In this document: piece after piece, positions 9,477 to 17,918 of the stretch
Position numbering within the stretch: the stretch's first letter is position 1
How the letters are laid out: each line of letters begins with the position of its first letter
From: Sphingomonas sp. CFBP 13720
GTDB lineage: Bacteria; Pseudomonadota; Alphaproteobacteria; Sphingomonadales; Sphingomonadaceae
Direction of reading: 5' to 3'
NCBI RefSeq assembly: GCF_014842075.1
Contig: NZ_JACYVA010000001.1
Span: forward strand, 766,278-830,277
Length of the DNA: 64,000 nucleotides
Position numbers and translations under genes: made by a program
Notes under the pieces: model-generated
What the model was told of the DNA's origin: nothing
The model's input: only the letters and a program-made list of their open reading frames with translations
Databases searched by the model: none

Positions 9477-10973
9477 ATGACAGCGATTTTCGATACCCGC
9501 CACCGCTTCGCCATCGCCCTGCGCGCCACGTTGCTGTCCGGCATCGTGCTGACCGCCGCAGGGACCGGATCGGCACAGGTGCTGCCGCCGCCGGTCGTAC
9601 CAACGATCACGCCGAACACGCCGATGGTACAGCCCGTCCCGGCGGCTCAGCCGCTGCCTGTGCTGACCGCGACGCAGGAAAGCGAACTCATCCGCCTGCT
9701 GGCGCGCGACGCCGTCGCGCAGGGGTTGAAGGACCGCGAAGCCATCGCGACGCTGACCGGCCCGGCGCTGGTGCAGGCCGCGCTCGACCACGCCCATGCG
9801 GTCCGCTCCGGGCGGCTCGATACCGCCGATTTCCAGACCGACTGGGCGATGCGCCCGCAACCGTTCGATCCGCTGCCCTCGTTCCGCGACGCCGTGGCGC
9901 GGGGACGGCTGGCGGCATGGGTCGCGTCACTGCCGCCGCCCTATGCCGGCTATGACACGCTGGTCGCCGGACTGGCCCGCTATCGAAAGATCGCGGCGGC
10001 AGGGGGGTGGCAACCCGTCGGCCTCGGCTCCGAACTGCGGCTGGGCGGTCGTGGCGCGCAGGTCGCGGCGCTGCGACGCCGGCTCGCGGTCGAGGATACG
10101 GCAGTCACGGCGACGGGCGACATGTTCGACCAATCACTGCTCGACGCCGTACGCCGGGCGCAACGCCGCTATGGGCTGAACCCCGCCGGACAGGTGGGTG
10201 CACAGACGTTGGCATCGCTCAACGTGCCGGTGGGCGAGCGGATCAAGCAGATCAAGGCGAACATGGAACGGTGGCGCTGGCTGCCGACCCAGCTCGAAAA
10301 GGACCGTATTCAGGTCAATATCGCCGCCGCCGTGCTGACGGTGTTCGACGGCGATTCGCCGGTCACGTCGATGAAGGCGGTGACGGGCCGTCCGGGCGAC
10401 GAGACGCCGATGCTGACCTCGACGATCCACAGCATCGTTCTCAATCCGCCATGGAACGTGCCCTCGTCGATCGCCGAGAAGGAATTGTGGCCCAAGGAGC
10501 GCGCCAATCCTGGCTATCTGCGGCGCAACGGTTTCCGCGTGATCGATACCGGCAACGGCGGCAAGCGACTGCAACAGGCGTCTGAACAGAGCGCGCTCGG
10601 CCGGTTCAAGTTCGATTTCGACAACCCGTTCGCGGTATATTTGCACGATACGCCGGCACAGGCGGGGTTCGGACGGTTCGACCGGCTCGCCAGTCATGGC
10701 TGCGTCCGGCTGGAAAAGCCGGAGGATCTGGCCCGGCTGCTGTTGAAGACCACGCCCGAATGGCCCGATACGCAGATCGATACCGTGCTGGCGTCGGGCA
10801 AGACGGTGCGGGCGCAGGTCGCGACCCCGGTCAAGGTGTATCTGCTGTACTGGACCGCGTTCGCGACGCCCAACGGGACGATGAGCTTCCGCGAGGACCC
10901 GTATAAATGGGACGGCGTGCTGGCGAACAAGATCGCGGCACGCTCCGCGCGCAGCGAACTGGCCGCGAAATGA
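9477..10973 (+). CDS. L,D-transpeptidase (YkuD domain, YcbB/LdtD type), periplasmic
   Basis: A 498-residue exported enzyme that forms 3-3 peptidoglycan crosslinks or anchors proteins to murein. The ATG at 9477 precedes a signal peptide (residues 1-34, ending GTGSAQ); the frame is open further upstream but without a signal. The order is a proline-rich linker, a helical scaffold region, a peptidoglycan-binding repeat (LRLGGRGAQVAALRRRL... LNPAGQVGAQTLASLN), then the YkuD domain with HDTPAQAGFG and SHGCVRL (nucleophile Cys409). This matches the large LdtD architecture rather than the small ErfK type. A 114-bp gap separates it from regA, so it probably has its own promoter. Confidence 0.92.
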   Translation: MTAIFDTRHRFAIALRATLLSGIVLTAAGTGSAQVLPPPVVPTITPNTPMVQPVPAAQPLPVLTATQESELIRLLARDAVAQGLKDREAIATLTGPALVQAALDHAHAVRSGRLDTADFQTDWAMRPQPFDPLPSFRDAVARGRLAAWVASLPPPYAGYDTLVAGLARYRKIAAAGGWQPVGLGSELRLGGRGAQVAALRRRLAVEDTAVTATGDMFDQSLLDAVRRAQRRYGLNPAGQVGAQTLASLNVPVGERIKQIKANMERWRWLPTQLEKDRIQVNIAAAVLTVFDGDSPVTSMKAVTGRPGDETPMLTSTIHSIVLNPPWNVPSSIAEKELWPKERANPGYLRRNGFRVIDTGNGGKRLQQASEQSALGRFKFDFDNPFAVYLHDTPAQAGFGRFDRLASHGCVRLEKPEDLARLLLKTTPEWPDTQIDTVLASGKTVRAQVATPVKVYLLYWTAFATPNGTMSFREDPYKWDGVLANKIAARSARSELAAK

Positions 10974-10984
10974 GGGGGATGACG

Positions 10985-11350
10985 ATGACCGACCGGATGC
11001 GGACGATGATGCTGGCGGGCGGCGCACTGCTGCTGGCGACCGGACTTGGCGCGTGCTCCGATCCCGAACCGGAAAGCGCCCCGATCGAGAACAGCGCGTT
11101 CGACGAGGAAGCACCGCCGCCCTCGCCCGAACCGACGTTCGAGCCTGCGCCGCCGCCGGTCGTGGAAAACTTGTCGGCGGTGGCCCCCGCCGACGACCTT
11201 CCCCCACCGCCGCCGATCGCGCCGGACGAACAGGTGCTCGACGATGCCTCGGCGACCGGCATGACGTCGCGCTCGACCCGCGGCGAACAGACGCAGGACA
11301 CCGGCACCGAAGACGCCAGCGATCAGACGCAGCAGGAACAGGAACAGTAG
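10985..11350 (+). CDS. proline/acid-rich lipoprotein of unknown function
   Basis: A 121-residue protein with an N-terminal signal and lipobox LGAC, then a low-complexity mature region rich in Pro, Glu, Asp and Gln (EEAPPPSPEPTFEPAPPP), ending in Gln/Glu repeats. It is probably an outer-membrane-anchored, disordered, acidic lipoprotein. The ATG at 10985 is preferred over the ATG at 10979 because GAGGGG lies 6 bp upstream of it. It follows the L,D-transpeptidase by 11 bp, so the two are probably co-transcribed and the lipoprotein may act at the cell wall. The family is not recognised. Confidence 0.75.
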   Translation: MTDRMRTMMLAGGALLLATGLGACSDPEPESAPIENSAFDEEAPPPSPEPTFEPAPPPVVENLSAVAPADDLPPPPPIAPDEQVLDDASATGMTSRSTRGEQTQDTGTEDASDQTQQEQEQ

Positions 11351-11356
11351 GAAACG

Positions 11357-11388
11357 GACGTCGCGCCTTCGACCGAAGGCGCGACGTC
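11357..11388. terminator. bidirectional hairpin terminator
   Basis: A perfect 15-base inverted repeat, GACGTCGCGCCTTCG / CGAAGGCGCGACGTC, with a 2-base centre, sits between two convergent genes (the lipoprotein gene and the DUF805 gene). There is no long T-run, so the call rests on the very stable stem and its position. Confidence 0.7.
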
Positions 11389-11392
11389 ACGA

Positions 11393-11842
11393 TCAATCGA
11401 ATACGTTCAGCGGACCTTGCGGATTCTTCGGATCGGGTCCGAAGCGGTTGTCCCCTTCGGTACCCGGCAGGAACGCCAGCACCAGCAGCGCGATCGACGC
11501 GAAGAACCCGACCACCGGGATCAGGCTGAGGACATAAAACAGCAACAGCCACCAGCCGCTCATGTCGCGATCATGCAGCCGCCGGACCTGCACCGCCAGC
11601 GACGGTATCAAGATCGCTACATAGTATAGGCCGAACGGCGCAAGGACGATCAGACCCGCCCCGGCGCCGCGCTCCATCTGCCCTATCGCGCTCAGACCGC
11701 CGCCGACCAATATGGCCACCATGACAAAGGCGAACGCCACCAGAATATTCAGCAGCGCGAACATCCAGTATTCCATGCGCCGCGACCGCCCGGAAAAATC
11801 GGCGAACCGCCTAAACGGCAAGAACATCCATTCCATCTTCAT
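11393..11842 (-). CDS. DUF805 family inner-membrane protein
   Basis: A 149-residue protein matching DUF805: the N-terminal FADFSGRSRRMEYWMF, three or four hydrophobic helices, and the loop VRRLHDRDMSGWWLLLF with its invariant RRLHD-x-x-x-SGWW signature. The tail GDNRFGPDPKNPQG is the usual C-terminus. The biochemical role of DUF805 proteins is not established. It is convergent with the lipoprotein gene. Confidence 0.9.
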   Translation of the reverse strand: MKMEWMFLPFRRFADFSGRSRRMEYWMFALLNILVAFAFVMVAILVGGGLSAIGQMERGAGAGLIVLAPFGLYYVAILIPSLAVQVRRLHDRDMSGWWLLLFYVLSLIPVVGFFASIALLVLAFLPGTEGDNRFGPDPKNPQGPLNVFD

Positions 11843-11896
11843 GCTCCTATCGTTGCACTACCGAAACTGTCGTTAAATCGGGACGGTTGCAACCGT

Positions 11897-12771
11897 TCAA
11901 CTCACCGGCGGACGCCGCCGATAGCTCAGTGCCTCCGCGATCTGCATCCGCCCGACGCGCTCGATGCCATCCAGATCGGCGATCGTCCGCGCCACGCGCA
12001 GCACCCGCGTATAGCCGCGCGCCGACATCCGCATCGTCTCCGCCGCCTGCGCCAGCAGCGCGCGTCCCGCATCGTCAGGCGTGGCATGCGTATCGAGCAG
12101 TGGCCCGTCCGCCTCGGCATTGGTGCGGGTGGCGGTGTTGGCATAGCGCGACCGTTGCACCATCCGCGCCGCCCCTACGCGTGCGGCCACCTCCGCCGAT
12201 CCTTCGGCGGGCGGCGGCAGGACCAGATCGGCGGCGCTGACCGCCTGCATCTCGATATGCAGATCGATCCGGTCGAGCAGCGGACCGGACACTTTCGCCT
12301 GATAATCGGCAGCGCAACGCGGCGCGCGGGCGCAGGCGAGCGCCGGATCGCCTAGATGCCCGCAACGGCACGGGTTCATCGCCGCGACCAGTTGGACCCG
12401 CGCCGGAAAGGTGACGTGCGCATTGGCCCGCGCCACGCTGACCTGCCCCGTCTCCAGCGGCTGGCGCAGCGAATCGAGCACGGCCCGCTGAAACTCCGGC
12501 AGCTCGTCGAGGAACAGCACGCCCAGATGCGCCATGCTGACCTCGCCCGGCTTGACCTTTAATCCGCCGCCGGTCAGCGCCGCCATCGACGCCGAATGAT
12601 GCGGAGTACGGAACGGCCGGACGCGGGTCATCCGTCCACCGGTCAGCGTCCCGGCCACCGACTGGACCATCGACACTTCCAGTGCCTCGGCGGCGTCGAG
12701 CGGCGGCAGGATGCCGGGCAGGCACGACGCGAGCAACGACTTGCCCGCCCCTGGCGGCCCGACCATCAACA
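11897..12771 (-). pseudogene. comM: comM (yifB) 3' fragment, severed by integrative element
   Basis: This carries the C-terminal two thirds of ComM, the Mg-chelatase-like AAA+ branch-migration helicase used in natural transformation. It contains the Walker A region MVGPPGAGKS, Walker B (GVLFLDELPEF), the zinc-like segment CRCGHLGD-x6-C, the sensor MNPCRC and the C-terminal YRRRPP. It lacks the N-terminal Lon-like domain, which lies at 20147-20777. Joining the halves at the AACA core gives 631 + 875 = 1,506 nt, exactly 502 codons including the stop, with GGHN-LLMVGPPG across the join. A GTG at 12772 could start a truncated product, but it would lack the N-domain. Confidence 0.93.
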
Positions 12772-12791
12772 CTTAGAGGACTTCGGGGACC
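12757..12791 (+). other. attL of the comM element
   Basis: The host arm (12757-12767), core AACA (12768-12771) and element arm are visible. The element arm holds GGAC (12778-12781), five bases, then GGACC (12787-12791). These mirror GTCC and GGTCC at the right end, so the circular form would carry an imperfect palindromic attP of about 46 bp centred on the AA of the core, as expected for large serine integrases. Confidence 0.8.
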
Positions 12792-12837
12792 GCAATTAGC
12801 CCCCACCATCGACAGATGGAAACCCGAAGGACCCGCT

Positions 12838-14415
12838 ATGTACCTCCAGCCGATCAATCCCGCTCCCCGCACACCCGCGTCACAACCGAAGGTCTACAGC
12901 TATTCCCGCTGGTCAACGCCGGAGCAATCCAAGGGCGATAGCAGCCGTCGGCAGGCGGACGCGGCCGACCGCTGGGCAGCCCGGCATGGCTACCAACTGG
13001 ACCTAAGCCTTAGCATCACCGACGAAGGCGTCTCGGCGTTCAGGGGGACCAATGCGGTCGACGGTGGATTGAGCCGGTTCCTGGAAGCGTGCCGACGCGG
13101 ATTGATCGAGGACGGTTCCTTTCTCCTGGTAGAAAGTCTGGATCGTATTAGCCGCATGGCACCCCGCAAGGCGCAGCGGCTCATCGACGACATCGTCGAC
13201 AATGGTGTCACGATTGTCACCCTCTCGGACGACCAACACTACACCGCCGAGCGCCTGGACACCGACCCCACGGCGTTACTGATTGCCCTTATGGTGTCCT
13301 GGAGGGCTCATGAGGAGAGTAAGACAAAGGGACGGCGGGTGGCGGAAGCATGGGACGCCAAGCGGCAAAGGGTTCGCGCCAACCCCGCCGAACGGCTCAC
13401 TAAGCGGGGCCCGTCATGGTTGATCCCAACCGATGACGGGAGGTGGGCCGTCGACGCACCGAAAGCTGCCGTTGTCCGCCGCATCTTCGCCATGGCCCTG
13501 AAGGGAATAGGGGAACATGGCATTGCCGCCACGTTGCAGCTGGAAGGCGTGCCCATGCTGGGCAGGGGCAAGCACTGGCACCGATCCACCGTGTCCAAAG
13601 TCCTGCGGAACCCGGCCGTTATCGGAACCCTGATCCCCGGCCAAATTCGGTTCATGGATGGACAGCGCGTGCGCGTTCACGAACAGGCCGTGCCTGGAGC
13701 CTTCCCGGCTGTGGTGACGGAAGCCGATTGGCTGGCGGTACGGGCGTTGAAGGACGGCAACGCCCACGCGCCCCGTGGCCGCAACGCAGGCCGCACGATT
13801 GCCCATGTGTTCGCTGGATTGGCTCGCTGCCCCCTCTGCGGCTCGGCCATGGGTCGAGTGAACAAGGGCGCACCGGGCAAAGCTGGGGTTCCCAAGCTCG
13901 TCTGTAGCTCCGCGAAGGCGAAGGCCGGTTGCCGCTATGTTTCCGTCCCGGCTGAACAGGTGGAAGCCGCGTTCCTTCAGGGCTGGGCGGCGCTCCTGGA
14001 CGGATACCCTACCGCGAACGGCGGGCATGACTGTGACGAACAGCGGCGGAACCTAGAAGCGGCAATCTGGGGAACGGAGGACCACTTAGAGAACCTGTCC
14101 GACGCCTTGAAACGCGAGCCGTTGCAAGCGACCATGCGTAAAATGGGAAGGGTGCAGGCGGAGCTTCGTTCTATGCGAACGGAGCTTGAAGCCTTGGAAC
14201 AACAGCGCGCGATGGCCGACCGGGGCCTAATAGAAACTCGGCTGGGCAACCTTCAGGACCTTATAGAGCATGAGGACGGTCCCGACCGCGCCGCTATTAA
14301 TGCCGCGCTGAAGGTCTTGCTAACCGGTGTCGTGGTCGACTTTGGTACGGGTCGCCTGCGGTTTCAGTGGCGGCAGGGAGGAGAGACAGCGTTGCTGTAC
14401 GCTTGGGTCGACTAG
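12838..14415 (+). CDS. large serine recombinase (integrase)
   Basis: A 525-residue site-specific recombinase. The resolvase-type catalytic domain occupies about residues 18-165, with nucleophile Ser26 in YSRWST and the conserved LDRISR. A recombinase domain follows (about 190-340), then a zinc ribbon (CPLCGSAM, later C-S-S and GCRYV), then a coiled-coil segment near 395-470 before a short C-terminal strand region. This is the standard large serine integrase plan. The ATG at 12838 is chosen because GAAGGA lies 8 bp upstream. It starts 66 bp inside attL and reads inward, so its promoter would span attP in the circle. It is the likely enzyme for integration into comM. Confidence 0.93.
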   Translation: MYLQPINPAPRTPASQPKVYSYSRWSTPEQSKGDSSRRQADAADRWAARHGYQLDLSLSITDEGVSAFRGTNAVDGGLSRFLEACRRGLIEDGSFLLVESLDRISRMAPRKAQRLIDDIVDNGVTIVTLSDDQHYTAERLDTDPTALLIALMVSWRAHEESKTKGRRVAEAWDAKRQRVRANPAERLTKRGPSWLIPTDDGRWAVDAPKAAVVRRIFAMALKGIGEHGIAATLQLEGVPMLGRGKHWHRSTVSKVLRNPAVIGTLIPGQIRFMDGQRVRVHEQAVPGAFPAVVTEADWLAVRALKDGNAHAPRGRNAGRTIAHVFAGLARCPLCGSAMGRVNKGAPGKAGVPKLVCSSAKAKAGCRYVSVPAEQVEAAFLQGWAALLDGYPTANGGHDCDEQRRNLEAAIWGTEDHLENLSDALKREPLQATMRKMGRVQAELRSMRTELEALEQQRAMADRGLIETRLGNLQDLIEHEDGPDRAAINAALKVLLTGVVVDFGTGRLRFQWRQGGETALLYAWVD

Positions 14416-14767
14416 CAAAGCGAGGTGGGGAAAGCGCCTAGCGCGTGCCCCATCCGCAATTAACACCCACCCTCGGAGGTGGGAAACTATTAGGTGTAAC
14501 TGAAGGACACCTTCAGGCCCGCCCACCTCCACCATTCCCTCTTCCCCAGACAGGTGACCTCCCGGCTGACGTAGCGGGTCGAGGTCCCTTGTGGTGCGCC
14601 TTGCTTCCGGGAGGGGCGTAGCGAGGCGCACCACCGCCACCCTCCCAATTCAGTTTTGGTCAGAGTGACCAAAAGCCCCGTCGTGCCCCTCCATGGTCCG
14701 ACGGTCGACCGCTGGCGTCCTGCCAGCATCCTTGCGCCCCTCCAGCGCCCCTAACGAAAGAACAGTG
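14416..14767. other. 350-bp non-coding gap with hairpins inside the element
   Basis: I see no credible gene. Two strong inverted repeats stand out: CCCACC (14466-14471) / GGTGGG (14478-14483), and CTGAAGG (14500-14506) / CCTTCAG (14510-14516). They could end the integrase transcript or fold as a small RNA or packaging-type signal. A promoter for the following genes is expected here, but I cannot place -35/-10 boxes with confidence. Confidence 0.5.
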
Positions 14768-15544
14768 ATGCCCGACCTCATGACCCCACCGACTCCGCTG
14801 GTTGCGGACACGACCGGCAGTTCGGAGACCTTCCACAAGCTCCGGTCCTACGACATCGATCCCGAAGACCAAGAACTGGCCACTTCGATCAGCCACTTCG
14901 ACCCGCACGCGACGCCAAGCCCTATCGAAATCGAAGGTGACTTCCGCGCCCCTGCCCGGCTTACGGCTCGTGCCCTTCCCGACGCTATGCGTCGCGAGGT
15001 AGAGCTGAAGATTGTCGGGATGCCCGCTGGGGAAAGCCGCGACCAGAAGGAACATGAGTTCACCGTCGCAGCTCTCCGACAGAACTCGCTCGGCGTGCGT
15101 GTGCGCCTCGGCCTCGGTGCCGGTGCAAATCAGTACCAACGAGAAACCTTTGCACTCCAGCGCGACCTGGAAAAGGTCGAAGCGGATGCGGCGGAGATCA
15201 TGAACTCGTTGAACGAAGTCGTCCGCCTCGACGTGACCGGCGTTGATCCGGTGACCGGTGAGCAGCTGACGAAGACCGTCTATCGTGTCGAAGGCGATAA
15301 CCGGCGCGGCCTTGAGCTGCGCCATGCCGACCTGATGCGGAAGCTCGCGGCACTCGAAGGCATTGAAGGCGAACGCCGCCTCAAGCGTGCTTTGTTCGAG
15401 GCAGTCGAGAGCGCAAAGCAGTCCCAGGCGCAGGTTGCTCGAATGTCGAAGGCTCGCGCCATGGCTGATGAAATCCTCGAACGCGAGGAAGTCGAGCATC
15501 TGGCCGCAGCCTTCGCTGCCAACCGCCGTCACCATATCGGCTAA
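14768..15544 (+). CDS. element protein of unknown function, helical
   Basis: 258 residues with no family recognised. It begins MPDLMTPPTP with a disordered Pro/Thr start, then a mixed region, then long charged stretches from about residue 125 onward (RDLEKVEADAAEIMNSLNEV, LRHADLMRKLAALEGIEGER, MADEILEREEVEHLAAAF) that should form coiled coils. No Cys, signal or membrane segment is seen. The ATG at 14768 is preferred over the open frame from 14693, which adds only low-complexity residues. It heads a run of tightly packed small genes; its stop overlaps the next ATG by one base (TAATG). By position and helical character it might be a virion-associated or scaffold-like protein, but that is a guess. 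Confidence 0.75.
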   Translation: MPDLMTPPTPLVADTTGSSETFHKLRSYDIDPEDQELATSISHFDPHATPSPIEIEGDFRAPARLTARALPDAMRREVELKIVGMPAGESRDQKEHEFTVAALRQNSLGVRVRLGLGAGANQYQRETFALQRDLEKVEADAAEIMNSLNEVVRLDVTGVDPVTGEQLTKTVYRVEGDNRRGLELRHADLMRKLAALEGIEGERRLKRALFEAVESAKQSQAQVARMSKARAMADEILEREEVEHLAAAFAANRRHHIG

Positions 15545-15885
15545 TGGCGCGGTACTCCGTTAGCGGAAGACGCTGGCACGGGGTGCGGTATGAACGAGCG
15601 TCCGGTCCTGACCCGTATGGACCGGACGCTCCCGGTTATTCCGACCGGAACCGTGAGACCACCACGGTCCTGCGGAGCGGCATAGTCCAGGTCGACATCG
15701 GGGCACCCGTGGTCCGCCTGCCGGGTGAGGGAAAGCGGCAGCTGGAGAAGGCTCCCGCCCCTCGCCCCACTACAACTCGCACCGAACCCCTCGATGCCCC
15801 CGAAGAACCTATGCCGGTTCCGCCGAAACCAGCGCGAGCCGCTTCGGGCAAAGAGCCTTGGGGCCTCAATCGCGACGGACGATGA
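15544..15885 (+). CDS. element protein of unknown function, Pro/Arg-rich
   Basis: 113 residues, translationally coupled to the preceding gene by TAATG. The first half (ARYSVSGRRWHGVRYERASG) is basic and aromatic; the second half (PAPRPTTTRTEPLDAPEEPM) is Pro-rich and probably disordered. No domain is recognised. The coupling and the absence of another good frame on either strand support a real gene. Confidence 0.65.
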   Translation: MARYSVSGRRWHGVRYERASGPDPYGPDAPGYSDRNRETTTVLRSGIVQVDIGAPVVRLPGEGKRQLEKAPAPRPTTTRTEPLDAPEEPMPVPPKPARAASGKEPWGLNRDGR

Positions 15886-15925
15886 CACCCCAGCCCTGCA
15901 CAATCCCGATTATGAGGAAACCATC

Positions 15926-16108
15926 ATGACGACTTTGACGCATGTCGAAGCTTGGGCTGCGATCCCCCGCGACCTTGAAGCTGACGACTTCTCCCGTTTC
16001 CGTGGAGAACTTCCGCCTGACGATGCCATCGAGACTGACTTGGGGGGCGGATTGACGCAGGTCACTTACGTCGACACCCCCGCCGCGTCCTTCAACCAGG
16101 TGAGCTGA
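15926..16108 (+). CDS. small acidic element protein, unknown
   Basis: A 60-residue protein starting MTTLTHVEAWAAIPRD and strongly acidic in the middle. The ATG at 15926 has GAGGAAA 5-11 bp upstream, which decides the start over the longer open frame. It ends 2 bp before the next gene. The function is unknown. Confidence 0.65.
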   Translation: MTTLTHVEAWAAIPRDLEADDFSRFRGELPPDDAIETDLGGGLTQVTYVDTPAASFNQVS

Positions 16109-16110
16109 CC

Positions 16111-16323
16111 ATGGGACGGCCTCGCAAACAACCGCCCCTGATCGTGCCCGAGGGCTCGCAATACTGCTTTGATTGCGAAGCCGTCCTACCGGCTGCGTCC
16201 TTCGCGGTTGATCGGAACCGCCACGATGGCAAGCGTATCATCTGCCGCACCTGCGATCACGCTGCGCGCCTCGTCCGCACTAAACAGCGGCGGGCGCGTC
16301 TGAAGCGTCAACTGGCGGCGTGA
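16111..16323 (+). CDS. zinc-ribbon microprotein A (endonuclease VII-like zinc module)
   Basis: 70 residues with four cysteines spaced C-x2-C-x22-C-x2-C (Cys19, 22, 45, 48) and the pattern C-x-x-C-x4-P-x3-F ... DGK ... C-x-x-C. That pattern is reminiscent of the zinc module of phage recombination endonuclease VII-like proteins, but no nuclease domain follows. The C-terminal tail RTKQRRARLKRQL is very basic and could bind nucleic acid. It has a paralogue of the same length at 16602-16814. The role is inferred only from composition. Confidence 0.75.
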   Translation: MGRPRKQPPLIVPEGSQYCFDCEAVLPAASFAVDRNRHDGKRIICRTCDHAARLVRTKQRRARLKRQLAA

Positions 16324-16325
16324 CC

Positions 16326-16484
16326 GTGAGAACGTCTCTCCGCTCGCTCATAGATGCGAAGTGCCGTGAATGTATCCATGATCCGGGTGCACCGGGAACG
16401 TGGCGCGAGCAGGTCGCCCGGTGCAGTGGGGTGAACTGTCCCCTGTACCCTGCCCGCCCGGTCCCCCGGAGCCATGCAGCGTAA
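16326..16484 (+). CDS. 52-residue phage-type Cys protein
   Basis: A short gene starting GTG at 16326, 3 bp after the zinc-ribbon gene, and ending TAA at 16482-16484. The product has KCRECIHDPGAPGTWREQV then C-x4-CPLYPARP, with Cys13, 16, 33 and 38. From memory, small phage proteins of the form K-C-x-x-C-x-x-D ... GTWR-x-QV ... C-x-x-x-x-C-P-L-Y-x-x-R-P are common in tailed phages and unassigned in function. The four Cys probably bind a metal. Confidence 0.75.
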   Translation: MRTSLRSLIDAKCRECIHDPGAPGTWREQVARCSGVNCPLYPARPVPRSHAA

Positions 16485-16601
16485 AGGCTACAAAGCGGCC
16501 TGAAAATCGGTGTCGAGGGGCCAAGGTAGGTGAGACTACCTCACCACAGCCCTTCGACTCCCTACATGCCGCTTTGGGCCCCTTACGCCCGCATCCTGAC
16601 C

Positions 16602-16814
16602 ATGCCACGCCGCAATGTCCCTGCCCCGGTTCCATCGGGGTCCAAGTGGTGCTTTCAATGCGCCGCCGCGCTGCCAGTTCAGAGCTTCCCAGTGGACCGT
16701 AGGACCGCCGACGGTCGCAGCTACGCCTGCCGCCCTTGCACCGCAGCGAAACAACGACAGCGCCGCGCCATCAAGACCATCCTGGCGGAGACCTATGCCC
16801 GCCTGAACCCCTAG
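16602..16814 (+). CDS. zinc-ribbon microprotein B, paralogue of A
   Basis: 70 residues with the same C-x2-C-x22-C-x2-C spacing as microprotein A (Cys17, 20, 43, 46), the same P-x3-F and DG/R positions, and a basic tail (KQRQRRAIKTIL). Equal length, equal spacing and closeness show a duplication inside the element. The ATG at 16602 is chosen to match the start of its paralogue. The 117 bp before it contain a small hairpin, GGTGAG/CTCACC at 16529-16545. Confidence 0.72.
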   Translation: MPRRNVPAPVPSGSKWCFQCAAALPVQSFPVDRRTADGRSYACRPCTAAKQRQRRAIKTILAETYARLNP

Positions 16815-16864
16815 CGAGAGCAACACAATGCCCCGCCGCTTCCTTACCAGTCCAGTCCCGTAAC

Positions 16865-17425
16865 GTGTGCGATCCTATTTCTGCCGCAGTAGTAGTTGGC
16901 GTCATGTCGACGGCTACCGCAGCCGCCAATGTGTCGGCGCAGATCAAAAGCGCAAACGCGCAGACGAAAGCAATCAACGCGCAACGCACCGTCGTGCGCG
17001 AGGAAACGCGCCAGAAAGCATCAGCGGAACTGTTCGACAGCATGCGCGAAGGTCGACGAGAGCAGGCCAAGATACGCGCAGCATCCGGCGAGGCCGGGCT
17101 GTCACTGTCCTCTGGCGGGTCCATCGAAAGCCTATTGCTGGATAGTGCGATGCAAACAGAACTCGCCAACGACCGAACCATCGCCAACATGGAAAGCCGT
17201 CACCGCGCGAACGAGGCGGACGCGGACTCTATGCTGTCGCGTATCCAGAAACCAACAGCCCTCGGTGCAGGCCTTCAGATCGCTTCAGCGGCCGCTAGCG
17301 GCTGGGCTGGCGTTGAGAACGCTAAAATCCGCACCCGCCCGAGTAACGTCGACCTAGGGTTCACCACCATGGACGACGTTAACGATTGGCTGAAGACACT
17401 GCCAAAGCGCCGCAAGGCGAAATAG
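16865..17425 (+). CDS. T7 gp14-like internal virion protein
   Basis: 186 residues. The GTG at 16865 gives an N-terminus MCDPISAAVVVGVMSTATAA, a Met-Cys start followed by a small-residue hydrophobic segment, as in gp14-type core proteins of podoviruses. The middle matches the family layout: Ala/Gln/Lys-rich helix (SANAQTKAINAQR), then KIRAASGEAGLSLSSGGS, comparable to the IRAAIGES segment of T7 gp14. A second small-residue hydrophobic stretch follows near the C-terminus (GLQIASAAASGWAG) with a basic end. In T7, gp14 is ejected into the host and forms the outer-membrane part of the DNA channel. Here no gp15/gp16 or other structural gene accompanies it. The homology is my reading of motifs, not a search. 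Confidence 0.65.
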   Translation: MCDPISAAVVVGVMSTATAAANVSAQIKSANAQTKAINAQRTVVREETRQKASAELFDSMREGRREQAKIRAASGEAGLSLSSGGSIESLLLDSAMQTELANDRTIANMESRHRANEADADSMLSRIQKPTALGAGLQIASAAASGWAGVENAKIRTRPSNVDLGFTTMDDVNDWLKTLPKRRKAK

Positions 17426-17605
17426 AGCTTTAGTCTAGCTGCAAAAATCCGAAGCGGGATAACGCATCGCGCAATTCCGCCCTACCCCCCATGGGGGTGC
17501 CCTACCGCCGTTCCATTGGCCTGATCTTCACGGTAATGGATGTTTGTTTTCAGTGACTTAGCCCGTAGTTCGCACTAAGGAGGGACTCCACAGAAGGGGG
17601 GTCTC

Positions 17606-17911
17606 ATGACCAGTAACGAGTACAACACAACGGCGGAGATGCTTGCCGACCATCCTGGCCTGCGGGTCACTGCGGTTCGCTTCCGGGTCCGTCGACTGCT
17701 CGCGAGCGAAGCTATTGCGAGTGCTGAAGCGGGTCCAGATGCTCTCCCGCTCATTTCGCGCTGGCACGAACTACAAGCATCCGAGGCAAAACCTAAGCGG
17801 GTGACCGAACGACATGCCGACCGTCGCCCGTCGGTCCATCGCACGGCAATGCGGGCAGCGCGACGCCGGGAGGCAGCCGCCTACCCCGCGCCGGTCTGGA
17901 CGTCCTCCTAA
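17606..17911 (+). CDS. small basic element protein, unknown
   Basis: A 101-residue protein, very rich in Arg and Ala. Its first 40 residues (YNTTAEMLADHPGLRVTAVRFRVRRLLA) could form a small helix-turn-helix, and the tail is basic (RTAMRAARRREAAAYP). A strong Shine-Dalgarno AAGGGGGG lies about 7 bp before the ATG. Size, charge and position next to a recombinase gene would fit a DNA-binding regulator or a recombination directionality factor, but no family is recognised. Confidence 0.6.
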   Translation: MTSNEYNTTAEMLADHPGLRVTAVRFRVRRLLASEAIASAEAGPDALPLISRWHELQASEAKPKRVTERHADRRPSVHRTAMRAARRREAAAYPAPVWTSS

Positions 17912-17918
17912 CCCGTCA

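Noticed and set aside
14660..15535. A 291-codon minus-strand frame opposite the first gene after the integrase
   Set aside because: The plus-strand frame has coupling to the next gene (TAATG) and direction in line with the neighbours; the minus frame has no ribosome site. I keep the plus-strand call but with moderate confidence.
17471..17510. Hairpin CCCCCATGGGGG near the end of the gp14-like gene
   Set aside because: It is self-complementary but short, without a T-run; probably chance in a GC-rich stretch, so not called a terminator.
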